Shown here: in pieces, positions 17,868 to 27,511 of the stretch
How positions within the stretch are numbered: the first letter of the stretch is position 1
How the letters are laid out: each line of letters opens with the position of its first letter
Assembly: GCF_027924145.1 (NCBI RefSeq)
Contig: NZ_BRVP01000010.1
Location: 62,001-126,000, forward strand
Direction of reading: 5' to 3'
DNA length: 64,000 nt
From: Neptunitalea chrysea
GTDB lineage: Bacteria > Bacteroidota > Bacteroidia > Flavobacteriales > Flavobacteriaceae
Translations under genes and position numbers: made by a program
The notes under the pieces: model-generated
Databases searched by the model: none
Told to the model about the DNA's origin: nothing
Seen by the model: the letters and a program-made list of their open reading frames with translations, nothing else

Positions 17868-18806
17868 TTGCAATTAGTTAAATCAACTGAACATACAATA
17901 AAAGACCCTACCATAGTTACCATTGGTACTTTTGACGGGGTTCATTTAGGGCATCAAAAAATTATAGAACATTTAATTGGTGCCGCTACTATTACTGGTT
18001 ATAAATCGACCATACTTACGTTTTTTCCGCACCCGAGAATGGTGCTACAACAAGACAGCGATCTTAAACTAATTAACACCATTGATGAACGTATAGAACT
18101 TCTGGAGCAATCTGGTATTGATAGTCTATTTGTACATCCCTTTAGCAAAGAATTCTCAAGAATGAGCGCTGAAGAGTACGTGGAGAAACTACTAGTTCAA
18201 AAGATTAACGCAAAACGCGTGGTTATTGGCTACGACCATAGATTTGGTAGAAACCGAACCGCCAATATTGAACACCTTATTAAATACGGTGAAGCCTACA
18301 ATTTTGAGGTAGAAGAAATTACTGCAGAATTAGTAGACAATGTATCGGTAAGTTCTACTAAAATTAGAAAAGCACTTTTAGAGAAAGATATTGAAACTGC
18401 TAATACTTATTTAGGATACGATTTTTTTATTACCGGTACCGTTGAACACGGCAAAAAAATAGGCAAACAATTAAATTACCCTACAGCTAACATTCATATT
18501 AAAGAAAGCTATAAGCTTATACCACCAATAGGTGTGTATTTGGTATATAGCATGATTGATAATCAAAAAGTATTCGGAATGTTAAGTATTGGATATAATC
18601 CTACTATTGCAGACAATATTCCGAAGACTATTGAAGTTAACTATTTTGGTATCGACAAGGATTTGTACAATCAAAAACTTAAAGTATACTTTTTAGAACA
18701 TCTGAGAGGAGAAGAAAAATTTTCATCACTTGAAGATCTAAAACATCAACTAGGTTTAGATAAACAACAATGCTTATCTCTTATTGAACACAAATATGCT
18801 CAATAA
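17868..18806 (+). CDS. ribF: Bifunctional riboflavin kinase / FMN adenylyltransferase
   Basis: Makes FMN and FAD from riboflavin. The N-terminal adenylyltransferase domain has IGTFDGVHLGHQ (about residues 19-30) and VSSTKIRKALLE. The C-terminal kinase domain has GKKIGKQLNYPTANI and IPKTIEVNYF. Length is 312 residues, normal for the family. The start appears to be TTG at 17868: it places the conserved motif at the usual distance, and no in-frame ATG is suitable. An HTTM-type membrane protein gene overlaps its last 11 bases, so the two are probably co-translated. Confidence 0.94.
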   Translation: MQLVKSTEHTIKDPTIVTIGTFDGVHLGHQKIIEHLIGAATITGYKSTILTFFPHPRMVLQQDSDLKLINTIDERIELLEQSGIDSLFVHPFSKEFSRMSAEEYVEKLLVQKINAKRVVIGYDHRFGRNRTANIEHLIKYGEAYNFEVEEITAELVDNVSVSSTKIRKALLEKDIETANTYLGYDFFITGTVEHGKKIGKQLNYPTANIHIKESYKLIPPIGVYLVYSMIDNQKVFGMLSIGYNPTIADNIPKTIEVNYFGIDKDLYNQKLKVYFLEHLRGEEKFSSLEDLKHQLGLDKQQCLSLIEHKYAQ

Positions 18807-20112
18807 ATTCTTATTCAAACAAATAGACAATACAGCACTGATTGTTTTCAGAGTTGTTTTTGGGCTACTTATATTTTTAGAATCCGTAGGTGCTATTTTT
18901 ACCGGATGGGTTAAAAACGCTTTTATAACTCCCAACTTTACTTTTACTTTTATTGGTTTTGAATGGGTACAACCCCTATCGGGTTATGGTATGTATTATT
19001 ACTATGCCATTATGGGACTGTTTGGTTTTTTTGTAATGATTGGTTACAAGTATAAATGGAGTTTAGGTGGATTTACACTTATGTGGACCATTACCTATCT
19101 GATGCAAAAAACCAACTATAACAATCATTATTACTTGTTAATACTGCTTTGTTTAATTATGTTGGTGCAACCTGCACATAAGTACCTTTCTGTAGATGCT
19201 AAACAAAAGCCTGAAATTAAGTCGATAGCAATGCCTAATTGGTGCAAATGGCTTATTATTTTGCAAATGTGGATTGTATACACCTATGCATCTGTAGCTA
19301 AATGGTACCCCGATTGGTTAGACCTTTCTGTTATTAATGTAATGATGCAATCTAAAACAGACTATCCTATTGTAGGTAGCTTGCTACAATACAGATGGTC
19401 TCATGTATTTCTTGCGTATTCTGGTATTTTATATGACCTTCTGGTAATTCCATTATTACTATACAAACCTACCAGAAAATGGGCGTTTTTTGCTTCCATA
19501 TTTTTCCATCTTTTTAATTCGTTTGTATTTCAGGTGGGGATATTCCCTTACTTATCACTGGCATTTTCATTGTTCTTTTTTGAACCACAAACAATACAAC
19601 GCATCTTTTTAAAGAAAAAGCCTTTATATACAGGTGATGAAATACTATTACCTTCTTATTATAAAGTTATTAAATGGATAGGTGGAGCATACCTAGTCTA
19701 TCAAATTCTAATGCCTTTACGACATTGGGCAATAGATGGTAATGTATTGTATACCGAAGAAGGACACCGTATGAGTTGGCGAATGATGCTTAGAACCAAA
19801 ACCGGCTTTTCTAATTTTGTTATTGTTGACAAAAAAACAAAAGAACGAAAACGCATTAAAAAATCAGACTTCTTAACTAAAAAACAAGTGCGTATGGTAT
19901 CTACAAAGCCCGATTTTACATGGCAATTTGCGCAGTATCTGAAAAAAAAATACGCCAAAGAAGGGAAAGATATTAGCGTGTACGTTACTTGCAGAACAAA
20001 GGTAAATGGCGGAAAAACTAAAACCCTTATTGATCCTAAAGTAGATTTGGCAGCAACCCAGTGGAACACGTTTAAACACAACGCCTGGATTATGCCCTTT
20101 GAAAAAGAATAG
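18796..20112 (+). CDS. HTTM-domain membrane protein related to vitamin-K-dependent gamma-carboxylase
   Basis: A 438-residue protein with several membrane helices (for example VVFGLLIFLESVGAIF and YYYYAIMGLFGFFVMIGY). The segment VYTYASVAKWYPDWL (K169) matches the lysine motif of VKGC/HTTM proteins, in which this lysine is catalytic. In eukaryotes VKGC carboxylates glutamate; the role of bacterial relatives is largely unknown. The last 140 residues are soluble and lysine-rich. The ATG at 18796 overlaps the ribF end by 11 bases, suggesting translational coupling; the TTG at 18784 is less likely. A link to flavin metabolism is not demonstrated. Confidence 0.8.
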   Translation: MLNKFLFKQIDNTALIVFRVVFGLLIFLESVGAIFTGWVKNAFITPNFTFTFIGFEWVQPLSGYGMYYYYAIMGLFGFFVMIGYKYKWSLGGFTLMWTITYLMQKTNYNNHYYLLILLCLIMLVQPAHKYLSVDAKQKPEIKSIAMPNWCKWLIILQMWIVYTYASVAKWYPDWLDLSVINVMMQSKTDYPIVGSLLQYRWSHVFLAYSGILYDLLVIPLLLYKPTRKWAFFASIFFHLFNSFVFQVGIFPYLSLAFSLFFFEPQTIQRIFLKKKPLYTGDEILLPSYYKVIKWIGGAYLVYQILMPLRHWAIDGNVLYTEEGHRMSWRMMLRTKTGFSNFVIVDKKTKERKRIKKSDFLTKKQVRMVSTKPDFTWQFAQYLKKKYAKEGKDISVYVTCRTKVNGGKTKTLIDPKVDLAATQWNTFKHNAWIMPFEKE

Positions 20113-20142
20113 TTTTTTACACTTTAGTTTGCCTAATTACTT

Positions 20143-20150
20143 TAAATTTG
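20143..20150 (+). promoter_or_regulatory. Candidate -7 element of serS
   Basis: TAAATTTG, 57 bases before the serS ATG; no -33 TTG at the usual spacing. Confidence 0.45.
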
Positions 20151-20207
20151 CCACTATATAGAAACCGCATTGTACATAAACAATTGTAGAAATTTTAATT
20201 ATAAACC

Positions 20208-21479
20208 ATGTTACAAGTAGCATTTATTAGAGAACAGAAAGAGGCCGTTATTACAGGCTTATCTAAAAGAAACCTAAACGCCAAAGCAATGGTAGAAGAG
20301 GTTTTAATGTTGGATGAAGAAAGAAGAAGCACTCAATCATCCTTAGATAACACGTTAGCTGAATCTAATAAATTATCCAAAGAAATAGGAATGCTATTTA
20401 AAAGTGGTAAGGCTGCAGAAGCAAATGAGCTTAAAGAAAAAACAGCTACCTTAAAAGAAACTTCTAAAGAGCTTTCTGAAAAATTAAATGATACGGCTAA
20501 TGCGCTAACCGAATTATTATATAAAATACCAAATGTACCGCATGAAAGCGTACAAGCCGGAAAATCTGAAGAAGATAACGAAGAAATTTTTAGCGAAGGG
20601 GAAATTCCTAAACTAGGAGAAAAAGCTTTACCTCACTGGGAATTAGCTAAGAAATACGATATTATTGATTTTGAACTTGGAGTAAAAATTACCGGAGCAG
20701 GGTTTCCTGTTTACAAAGGGAAAGGAGCTCGTTTACAGCGTGCATTAATCTCATACTTTTTAGATAAAAATACAGCTGCAGGGTATAAAGAATACCAAGT
20801 ACCGCATATGGTAAATGAGACCTCTGGTTATGGCACCGGACAATTGCCTGATAAAGAAGGACAAATGTACCATGTAACAGCAGATGATTTATATATGATT
20901 CCTACTGCCGAAGTACCAGTTACTAACTTCTTTAGAGATGAATTAATTGCTGAGAGCGATTTTCCAATCTGCTGTACTGCCTATACGCCTTGTTTTAGAA
21001 GAGAAGCAGGTAGTTATGGGGCACATGTAAGAGGACTTAACAGACTTCACCAATTTGACAAAGTGGAAATTGTTAGAGTTGAACATCCTGAGAAATCTTA
21101 TGAAGCTTTAGACGGAATGGTAGCACACATAAAAGAGATTCTTAACGAATTAAAGTTACCATATCGTATTCTTAGACTTTGTGGAGGCGATACCGGATTT
21201 ACTTCTGCCTTAACATACGACTTCGAAGTGTTTTCTACAGCACAAGATCGTTGGCTAGAAATTAGTTCTGTATCTAACTTTGAAACGTATCAGGCAAATC
21301 GTTTAAAATTGCGTTATAAAGATAAGGAAGGCAAAAGCCAATTAGCACATACACTTAACGGTAGCTCTTTAGCATTACCACGTGTATTAGCTGGTATTTT
21401 AGAAAATTACCAAACCCCTGAAGGAATTAAGATTCCGGATGTATTGATTCCTTATACTGGATTTGACATTATCGAATAA
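20208..21479 (+). CDS. serS: Seryl-tRNA synthetase
   Basis: Class II synthetase charging tRNA-Ser. The N-terminal 110 residues form the tRNA-binding helical hairpin (Lys/Glu-rich coiled coil). The catalytic core contains motif 2 FRREAGSYGAHVRGLNRLHQ and motif 3 NGSSLALPRVLAGILE. Length 423 is standard. It starts with MLQVAFIREQKEAV, as expected for the family. Monocistronic, with a clear terminator. Confidence 0.97.
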   Translation: MLQVAFIREQKEAVITGLSKRNLNAKAMVEEVLMLDEERRSTQSSLDNTLAESNKLSKEIGMLFKSGKAAEANELKEKTATLKETSKELSEKLNDTANALTELLYKIPNVPHESVQAGKSEEDNEEIFSEGEIPKLGEKALPHWELAKKYDIIDFELGVKITGAGFPVYKGKGARLQRALISYFLDKNTAAGYKEYQVPHMVNETSGYGTGQLPDKEGQMYHVTADDLYMIPTAEVPVTNFFRDELIAESDFPICCTAYTPCFRREAGSYGAHVRGLNRLHQFDKVEIVRVEHPEKSYEALDGMVAHIKEILNELKLPYRILRLCGGDTGFTSALTYDFEVFSTAQDRWLEISSVSNFETYQANRLKLRYKDKEGKSQLAHTLNGSSLALPRVLAGILENYQTPEGIKIPDVLIPYTGFDIIE

Positions 21480-21500
21480 TTCGAAAAAAATACACCTATT

Positions 21501-21541
21501 AAAATCCGTACTGATATATGAAATCGTACGGATTTTTTTTA
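21501..21541 (+). terminator. Terminator of serS
   Basis: AAATCCGTAC, a 14-base loop, GTACGGATTT followed by a T run. Confidence 0.8.
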
Positions 21542-21567
21542 TTTAAGGCTACGGCTAAATTTTTGTG

Positions 21568-21575
21568 TATATTTG
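21568..21575 (+). promoter_or_regulatory. Candidate -7 element of the TPR protein gene
   Basis: TATATTTG, 22 bases before the ATG at 21598. Confidence 0.5.
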
Positions 21576-21597
21576 AATGTAGCAGATTGTTTGACTC

Positions 21598-23391
21598 ATG
21601 AAAAGACATTGGATATTATTTTTAAGTAGCTTATTTTTTACCCTTATTATTCACGCACAAAATAGCCAATTGGCATTACAGTATTTTGACGATGGGGAAT
21701 TTGATAAAGCACTTCCTTTATTTGAGCAACTATATAAAGATCAAAGCTACAATACTACATGGTTAACGTATTTAGCCAAGTGTCATCAGCAACTAGAACA
21801 GTATGAAGAGGCCAAACAATTATTTGTTAAACAAATAGAAAAAACCAAACGCAAGTTACCTCTTTTAGAAATTGAACTTGGGTATAATTACCTTTTACAA
21901 GATGATAAGGTAACAGCAAAAACCTACTTTAATAAAGCTATTGAATACGTAAAGGAAAAACCTGAATACGCAGGCACAATTGGTCATAGATTTCATTCTT
22001 ATTCGCTATTAGACGAAGCTATTGCGTCTTACACCTTAGGTATGCAATTAAACACGGCTCTTAATTATAGCTATGTATTAGCTACTATATACGGAGAACA
22101 AGGAAACATAGAAAAAATGTTTGATACCCTTTTATCCTATATGAAATCTAACATGAATCAGGAAACTCGAATAAAAGGAGCTTTTGCACAATTTATTACC
22201 GAAGACAGTTCTAACGAAAACAATAAAATACTTAGAATACTGCTATTAAAGAGATCACAAAACAATCCTGATGTTTTATGGAACCAAATGCTAAGCTGGT
22301 TGTTTGTTCAGCAAAAACAGTACAACATGGCCTTTATTCAAGAAAAAGCCATATATAGAAGAAATAAGGAATTGTCTTTAGACAGACTTACAGACCTTGC
22401 ATTAAGCGCAGAAGAAGATAATGAGAATGCTATTGCCATTGAGATATATTCTTTTATTATAGAGAAAAGTAGTTTTAAGGGAGCTGTACTCGAGGCCGAA
22501 TTAGCCATTATAGATTTACAAATTGCACAAAAAGAAATTCCTATTAAGGATATAGAAGAAAAATTTAATGATCTACTTAAAACATACGGAATGATACCAC
22601 AAACCGTACAACTACATATAGATTATGCACATTTTATAGCCTTTCTTAAAAACGAACCTCAACTAGCCTCAAGCCATTTAAAAAAGGTACTAAAGCTAAA
22701 CCTATCATTGCATGACGAGGCCTATATAAAAATGGAACTTGCTGATATTTTGGTATACGAAGAGCATTTTAATGAAGCGCTTATTTACTACTCTCAAATT
22801 CAAGCAAAACTTAAAAACGATGTAATGGCACAGAACGCACTATTTAAGGTAGCGCAAACAAGTTTTTATAAAGGTGATTTTACATGGGCAGAAAATCAAC
22901 TGAACATCTTAAAGCAATCTACATCGCAACTTATTGCTAATGATGCGCTTCAATTAAAATTATTAATATCAGACAATTCTTTAGACGACTCGCTTCAAAC
23001 TGCTTTAAAAATATATGCAAAAGCCGACTTACTCGCCTATCAAAAAAAAGATAATGAAGCTATTGCCTTACTAGATAAAATAGTAAAAAACCATAAAGGC
23101 GAAAGTATAGAAGATGAGGCCTTATTTAAGCAAGGCAAACTTTTTGAACAACAAGGCAACTATGAAAAGGCTATTACTAATTATGAAAAAATACTAGCCT
23201 TTTTTAATGATGATATTTTAGCAGATGACACCCTTTTTGCGCTAGCAAATCTATACGATAAGCAACTAAACAACCCAGAAAAAGCAAAAGAATATTACGA
23301 AAAAATAATTTTTAACCATCAGGATAGTATTTACTTTGTAGCAGCTAGAAAATCGTACAGAAGGTTACGAGGCGATCAGATAGGATCATAA
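21598..23391 (+). CDS. Exported tetratricopeptide-repeat protein
   Basis: The 597-residue product has a signal peptide (LSSLFFTLIIHAQ) and is all-helical with TPR-like repeats throughout. They are clearest at both ends (LALQYFDDGEFDKALPLFEQ; QGNYEKAITNYEKILAFF; NPEKAKEYYEKIIF). The C-terminal repeats resemble YbgF/BamD-type outer-membrane assembly scaffolds. It probably acts as a periplasmic protein-interaction platform; the partner is unknown. Its end overlaps the convergent marC stop by six bases. Confidence 0.85.
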   Translation: MKRHWILFLSSLFFTLIIHAQNSQLALQYFDDGEFDKALPLFEQLYKDQSYNTTWLTYLAKCHQQLEQYEEAKQLFVKQIEKTKRKLPLLEIELGYNYLLQDDKVTAKTYFNKAIEYVKEKPEYAGTIGHRFHSYSLLDEAIASYTLGMQLNTALNYSYVLATIYGEQGNIEKMFDTLLSYMKSNMNQETRIKGAFAQFITEDSSNENNKILRILLLKRSQNNPDVLWNQMLSWLFVQQKQYNMAFIQEKAIYRRNKELSLDRLTDLALSAEEDNENAIAIEIYSFIIEKSSFKGAVLEAELAIIDLQIAQKEIPIKDIEEKFNDLLKTYGMIPQTVQLHIDYAHFIAFLKNEPQLASSHLKKVLKLNLSLHDEAYIKMELADILVYEEHFNEALIYYSQIQAKLKNDVMAQNALFKVAQTSFYKGDFTWAENQLNILKQSTSQLIANDALQLKLLISDNSLDDSLQTALKIYAKADLLAYQKKDNEAIALLDKIVKNHKGESIEDEALFKQGKLFEQQGNYEKAITNYEKILAFFNDDILADDTLFALANLYDKQLNNPEKAKEYYEKIIFNHQDSIYFVAARKSYRRLRGDQIGS

Positions 23392-24012
23392 AAACTTAGA
23401 TACTCCAGCCAATATCATCTGTGCCGCTAACGACCCCACTACAAGCCCCATAATACGGTTAAAAACACGAAGCCCATTAACTCCTAAGCGCATTTTAATA
23501 TAAGGCATACGCCCTAAAATAAAGTAACTGGAAACACAACAAATAATAATTGCCACTGAACCACTAAGATAATGCTGCCAATCGGCCGCTACAACACTCA
23601 TATTTAAAACAGTAGTTATTAAACCAGGCCCTACGGCTACAGGTATTGCTAAAGGCACAATACTTATATCTTCACGCTGTCCGGCAGCTTCTTGTTCTTT
23701 AGTACTATGGTTTACTTTTTTTCCATGTCCCTGAACCATGTTAATACCCATTATTAAAAGTATTAACCCTCCAAAAACACGTAATCCATCAGGTGATACC
23801 CCTAAGAACTTAAATATATACTGACCAATAAAAAAGATAATAACTAAAGCAATTAAGATACTTTTACTAGCCTTATATGCAATCCCTTTAATCTCTTCAG
23901 CGGTAGTATCATCTTGTAATAAAGACAGCATAATTACCCCAACAGAAAGTGGGTTCATAATGGTAAATACTGAAATGGTATCTGAAAATATGAGCTTTAA
24001 TATCTCCAACAT
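23386..24012 (-). CDS. MarC family integral membrane protein
   Basis: A 208-residue inner-membrane protein with about six helices. Family features are FSDTISVFTIMNPLSVGVIML at the N-terminus and VPLAIPVAVGPGLITTVL in the middle. Members were once linked to multidrug resistance without firm proof; the function is unknown. The ATG at 24012 is chosen because family members begin just before the first helix; the longer frame adds a dubious 16 residues. Single gene, tail-to-tail with the TPR gene. Confidence 0.88.
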   Translation of the reverse strand: MLEILKLIFSDTISVFTIMNPLSVGVIMLSLLQDDTTAEEIKGIAYKASKSILIALVIIFFIGQYIFKFLGVSPDGLRVFGGLILLIMGINMVQGHGKKVNHSTKEQEAAGQREDISIVPLAIPVAVGPGLITTVLNMSVVAADWQHYLSGSVAIIICCVSSYFILGRMPYIKMRLGVNGLRVFNRIMGLVVGSLAAQMILAGVSKFL

Positions 24013-24200
24013 TGTTAATTTTAATAAAAATAAAAAAATTATACTATTACAAACCCACAACTCATTAAAAAAGTTGGCACCCTCTTAAAAAAAACCAATC
24101 TTAAACTAAAAATGATTATTTATTGATAAACCCGCAAATAATTAATAATATCTGTCAATAAAATTAAATTTTACATAAACTTCTTAGCCGTTTTATTTAG

Positions 24201-24208
24201 TAAGTTTG
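24201..24208 (+). promoter_or_regulatory. Candidate -7 element of the aldo/keto reductase gene
   Basis: TAAGTTTG, 23 bases before the ATG at 24232. Confidence 0.5.
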
Positions 24209-24231
24209 GACTCGCTAAATGATTAGAAAAA

Positions 24232-25224
24232 ATGAATTATAAACCTTCTGCTGAACGATACCAACAGATGACCTACAGACGCTGTGGTAAAAGTGGTCTT
24301 AAACTACCAGCACTGTCTTTAGGACTATGGCATAACTTTGGTAATACCACCAATTTTGAAAACAGTCAAAATATAGTATTTACCGCCTTTGATAATGGGA
24401 TTACACATTTTGATTTGGCTAATAATTACGGTCCGCCCCCAGGCAGTGCAGAAAAGAGTTTTGGTAAAATTTTGCATCACGATCTAGGAGGATACAGAGA
24501 TGAATTAATTATTTCTACCAAAGCCGGATACGGAATGTGGGATGGCCCTTATGGAGATTGGGGTAGTAAAAAATATTTAGTTTCAAGCTTAAACCAAAGT
24601 TTAAGAAGAATGAAGCTAGACTATGTAGATATTTTTTATCATCACCGTCCAGATCCTGATACACCATTAGAAGAAACCATGGCTGCACTAGATCTTATAG
24701 TCCGTCAGGGTAAAGCACTCTATGTTGGTATTAGTAATTATGGTCCTGAAAGAGCCGCCGAAGCTTTTAAAATATTAAAAGAAATGGGAACTCCTTGTTT
24801 AATACACCAACCTAAATACAGCATGTTTGTTAGAACTCCTGAAGAAGGACTACTAGATGTAATAGGTAAAAACAAAGTAGGATGTATTCCATTCTCACCT
24901 TTAGCCCAAGGTCTGTTAACAGACAAATATCTTAAAGGAATTCCTAAAGATAGCAGAGTAGCTAAAAGTGGTGTTTTTTTAAATGAAAGCCATATTACCC
25001 CTGAGATTATTGAAAAGATTAAAGAACTAAACTTGATAGCCCAAAAACGCGGACAAAAGTTAGCACACATGGCACTATCTTGGTTATTAAAAGATACAAG
25101 AGTAACCTCTGTACTTATTGGTGCAAGTAAACCAGAGCAAGTATTAGACTCTATAGAGTGTTTAGAAAACTTATATTTCTCTCCAGAAGAGTTACAATCT
25201 ATTGAAAAAGTTTTACTGTCTTAA
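24232..25224 (+). CDS. Aldo/keto reductase, YghZ/GpR-like
   Basis: NADPH-dependent carbonyl reductase with a TIM-barrel fold. The catalytic Asp/Tyr stretch FDLANNYGPPPGSAE is the hallmark of the E. coli YghZ (L-glyceraldehyde 3-phosphate reductase) group. The catalytic histidine region is DIFYHHRPDPDTPLEET, and the C-terminal cofactor loop is TSVLIGASKPEQV. Length 330 fits. A role in reducing methylglyoxal-type or triose aldehydes is inferred from the family. Monocistronic. Confidence 0.92.
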   Translation: MNYKPSAERYQQMTYRRCGKSGLKLPALSLGLWHNFGNTTNFENSQNIVFTAFDNGITHFDLANNYGPPPGSAEKSFGKILHHDLGGYRDELIISTKAGYGMWDGPYGDWGSKKYLVSSLNQSLRRMKLDYVDIFYHHRPDPDTPLEETMAALDLIVRQGKALYVGISNYGPERAAEAFKILKEMGTPCLIHQPKYSMFVRTPEEGLLDVIGKNKVGCIPFSPLAQGLLTDKYLKGIPKDSRVAKSGVFLNESHITPEIIEKIKELNLIAQKRGQKLAHMALSWLLKDTRVTSVLIGASKPEQVLDSIECLENLYFSPEELQSIEKVLLS

Positions 25225-25243
25225 ACAAAACTTTAAACCCATA

Positions 25244-25283
25244 AAAAAACCAGCGGATAGAAAAATCTATCCGCTGGTTTTTT
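25244..25283. terminator. Bidirectional terminator between two oxidoreductase genes
   Basis: AAAACCAGCGGATAG / CTATCCGCTGGTTTT with A and T runs on both flanks, between convergent genes. Confidence 0.92.
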
Positions 25284-25294
25284 ATATATGATTA

Positions 25295-26245
25295 TTAAGG
25301 TACTACTACAATCTTTCCTTTAGTAGAACCAGATTCTATCTGCTTATGAACCTCTTTTATTTCAAACAACGCTGCCTTTTGTGAAATATGTGGCACCAAG
25401 ATACCTTTCTTCAGCATGTTAGCTAAATAACAAAGCCACTCGTTATCAGGATGCATTAGTAGGGTATGCCCGTTCACATTCTTTTTAGTCACTTTCTCTC
25501 TAAAGACGTCAAATGAGTTAGATGGTACACATATAACATCACCTCCTGGTTTTGTTGTTTTTATGGCGTTGTCTATATTATCTAAGCCCACCAAATCTAA
25601 AACCACATCAAAAGCATTTTCATACGCATCGTAATTCACCGTCTTATAATCTATATGCGCATCCGCTCCCAAAGTATTTAGTATAAACTCTTTATTAGCC
25701 ATAGAAGAACTTGCTGTTACATGCGCTCCTACATACTTGGCATATTGTATAGCAAAATGGCCTACTCCACCTGCTCCAGCATGTATTAAAATAGTGTGCT
25801 CTTTCTTTAATTCAACCTTTTCTCTTAAGGCCTGTAATGCAGTTAAGGCAGCTATAGGACTACTAGCAGCCACTTCTGAAGATATATTTTTAGGTATTTT
25901 GAATAACGATTCTGTAGTACTATGCGTATATTCTGCATAAGTATTGCCAAAACCACTATCATTATTGGCTACTCCGTACACCCTGTCACCTATTTCAAAA
26001 TGGTTTACATTCTCTCCTTTCTTCACTACAGTACCCGCTACATCCTTCCCTAAAATAACCGGAAAATTAACATTCTTCAATTTTGCAGCAAATGCTTTTC
26101 CTTGTCTTGCCTTTGCATCTACCGGATTTATTCCAAAGGCTTCTACCCTCAGAACTACTTCATCTTCTTTTGGATCTGGCGCTGGAATATCAGCAATTTT
26201 TAAATTTTCAATCCCTCCAAATTCACTTAATAAAACAGCCTTCAT
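25295..26245 (-). CDS. Zinc-independent MDR-family NADP oxidoreductase (quinone-oxidoreductase type)
   Basis: A 316-residue medium-chain dehydrogenase/reductase. The N-terminal GroES-like domain (MKAVLLSEFGGIENLKI, NPVDAKARQGK) lacks the cysteine zinc ligands of alcohol dehydrogenases. The Rossmann loop is IHAGAGGVGHFAIQYAKYVGA. Such enzymes reduce quinones or alpha,beta-unsaturated ketones; the substrate here is unknown. Single gene, convergent with the aldo/keto reductase. Confidence 0.9.
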   Translation of the reverse strand: MKAVLLSEFGGIENLKIADIPAPDPKEDEVVLRVEAFGINPVDAKARQGKAFAAKLKNVNFPVILGKDVAGTVVKKGENVNHFEIGDRVYGVANNDSGFGNTYAEYTHSTTESLFKIPKNISSEVAASSPIAALTALQALREKVELKKEHTILIHAGAGGVGHFAIQYAKYVGAHVTASSSMANKEFILNTLGADAHIDYKTVNYDAYENAFDVVLDLVGLDNIDNAIKTTKPGGDVICVPSNSFDVFREKVTKKNVNGHTLLMHPDNEWLCYLANMLKKGILVPHISQKAALFEIKEVHKQIESGSTKGKIVVVP

Positions 26246-26312
26246 ATTATTAAAATGAAATTATGTATATTGATAACTCACAAATTACTGGAGTTTTTTC
26301 TATAAACCAAGT

Positions 26313-26320
26313 TATATTTG
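26313..26320 (+). promoter_or_regulatory. Candidate -7 element of the DUF4286-rsmA unit
   Basis: TATATTTG, 24 bases before the ATG at 26345. Confidence 0.5.
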
Positions 26321-26344
26321 CCATTCTAACAAATTTTAAGAAGC

Positions 26345-26656
26345 ATGTATATTTATAACGTAACCAGCAATATCGATAACTCAGTTCATGATGAATGGCT
26401 AAACTGGATGCAAGAAACACATATTCCGGATATGTTATCCACCGGAAAATTTACCGCAGCTCGTATAGTTAAAGTACTTGTAGAAGAAGAAATGGGGGGT
26501 GTTACCTATAGTGTACAATATACTACCAAAAACAAAGAAACACTTGAACTGTACTACGCTGAAGATGCCGATAGACTACGAAAAGAAGCTTTGCTAAAAT
26601 TTGCAGACAAGATGTTATCGTTCAGAACCGAGTTAGAAATTATAAGCGATCATTAG
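26345..26656 (+). CDS. DUF4286 family protein
   Basis: A 103-residue conserved Bacteroidota protein of unknown function (YIYNVTSNIDNSVHDEWLNWMQETHIPDML). The sequence suggests a small ferredoxin-like alpha/beta fold, and no catalytic motif is evident. It lies three bases upstream of rsmA, so they share a transcript; the pairing hints at a link to translation but no mechanism is visible. Confidence 0.85.
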   Translation: MYIYNVTSNIDNSVHDEWLNWMQETHIPDMLSTGKFTAARIVKVLVEEEMGGVTYSVQYTTKNKETLELYYAEDADRLRKEALLKFADKMLSFRTELEIISDH

Positions 26657-26659
26657 ACT

Positions 26660-27442
26660 ATGACAGACGTAAGGGCAAAAAAACACTTAGGGCAACATTT
26701 TTTAACCGACGAAAATATTGCCAAAAAAATAGCAGATAGTTTAACCTTAAAAGGGTATACTAATGTACTTGAAATAGGCCCAGGAATGGGAGTATTAACC
26801 AAATACCTATTAGAAAAACCCATTACAACCTACGTTATAGAAATAGATACCGAATCGGTTGAATACCTACAAACACATTATCTAAAATTATCGAACAGGA
26901 TTATTAGTAAAGACTTTTTAAAGTACGATATCAGCACCTATTTTAACGGTGAACCTTTTGCTATTATTGGCAACTTCCCGTATAACATCTCTTCTCAAAT
27001 TGTGTTCAGAACATTGGAAATGCGAGATCAAATACCCGAATTTTCAGGGATGTTTCAAAAGGAAGTGGCCGAACGTATTTGTGAAAAACCAGGCACTAAA
27101 GCCTATGGCATCTTATCTGTTTTAACACAGGCCTTTTACGAAGCCACCTACTTATTTACCGTTTCTGAAAAGGTTTTCAACCCACCTCCTAAAGTAAAAA
27201 GTGGAGTTCTTATTTTAAAACGTAAAGAAAATTACAAGCTCCCTTGCAATGAAAAAATGTTTTTTGCAGTGGTAAAAGCAGGCTTTAATCAACGTAGAAA
27301 AACCCTTAGAAATAGCTTAAAAAGCTTTATTAATTCTGATAATCTAAAAGAACATAGTATCTTTGGGATGCGCCCTGAACAACTAGGAGTGGAAGAGTTT
27401 ATAACTCTAACACAAATGCTCAGTACAGACACAAAGGAATAA
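26660..27442 (+). CDS. rsmA: 16S rRNA dimethyladenosine transferase
   Basis: KsgA-type enzyme that dimethylates two adjacent adenines near the 3' end of 16S rRNA (A1518/A1519 in E. coli). The 260-residue product has [18 protein letters not shown], the SAM loop [15 protein letters not shown], and the catalytic motif as [10 protein letters not shown] (NFPY in place of the E. coli NLPY). The C-terminal [12 protein letters not shown] is the usual helical end. Directly downstream of the DUF4286 gene. Confidence 0.96.
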   Translation: MTDVRAKKHLGQHFLTDENIAKKIADSLTLKGYTNVLEIGPGMGVLTKYLLEKPITTYVIEIDTESVEYLQTHYLKLSNRIISKDFLKYDISTYFNGEPFAIIGNFPYNISSQIVFRTLEMRDQIPEFSGMFQKEVAERICEKPGTKAYGILSVLTQAFYEATYLFTVSEKVFNPPPKVKSGVLILKRKENYKLPCNEKMFFAVVKAGFNQRRKTLRNSLKSFINSDNLKEHSIFGMRPEQLGVEEFITLTQMLSTDTKE

Positions 27443-27481
27443 ATAACCGATTATGTTTCCGCATAAGACGTACTAACAAAT

Positions 27482-27495
27482 TCGGGTTTACCCGA
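27482..27495. repeat. Short inverted repeat between rsmA and mgtE
   Basis: TCGGGT tt ACCCGA, a perfect 6-base stem, 16 bases before the mgtE ATG. There is no T run, so it is not a terminator. It could modulate mgtE expression; role unknown. Confidence 0.3.
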
Positions 27496-27511
27496 CATTA
27501 ATAAAACGCTT

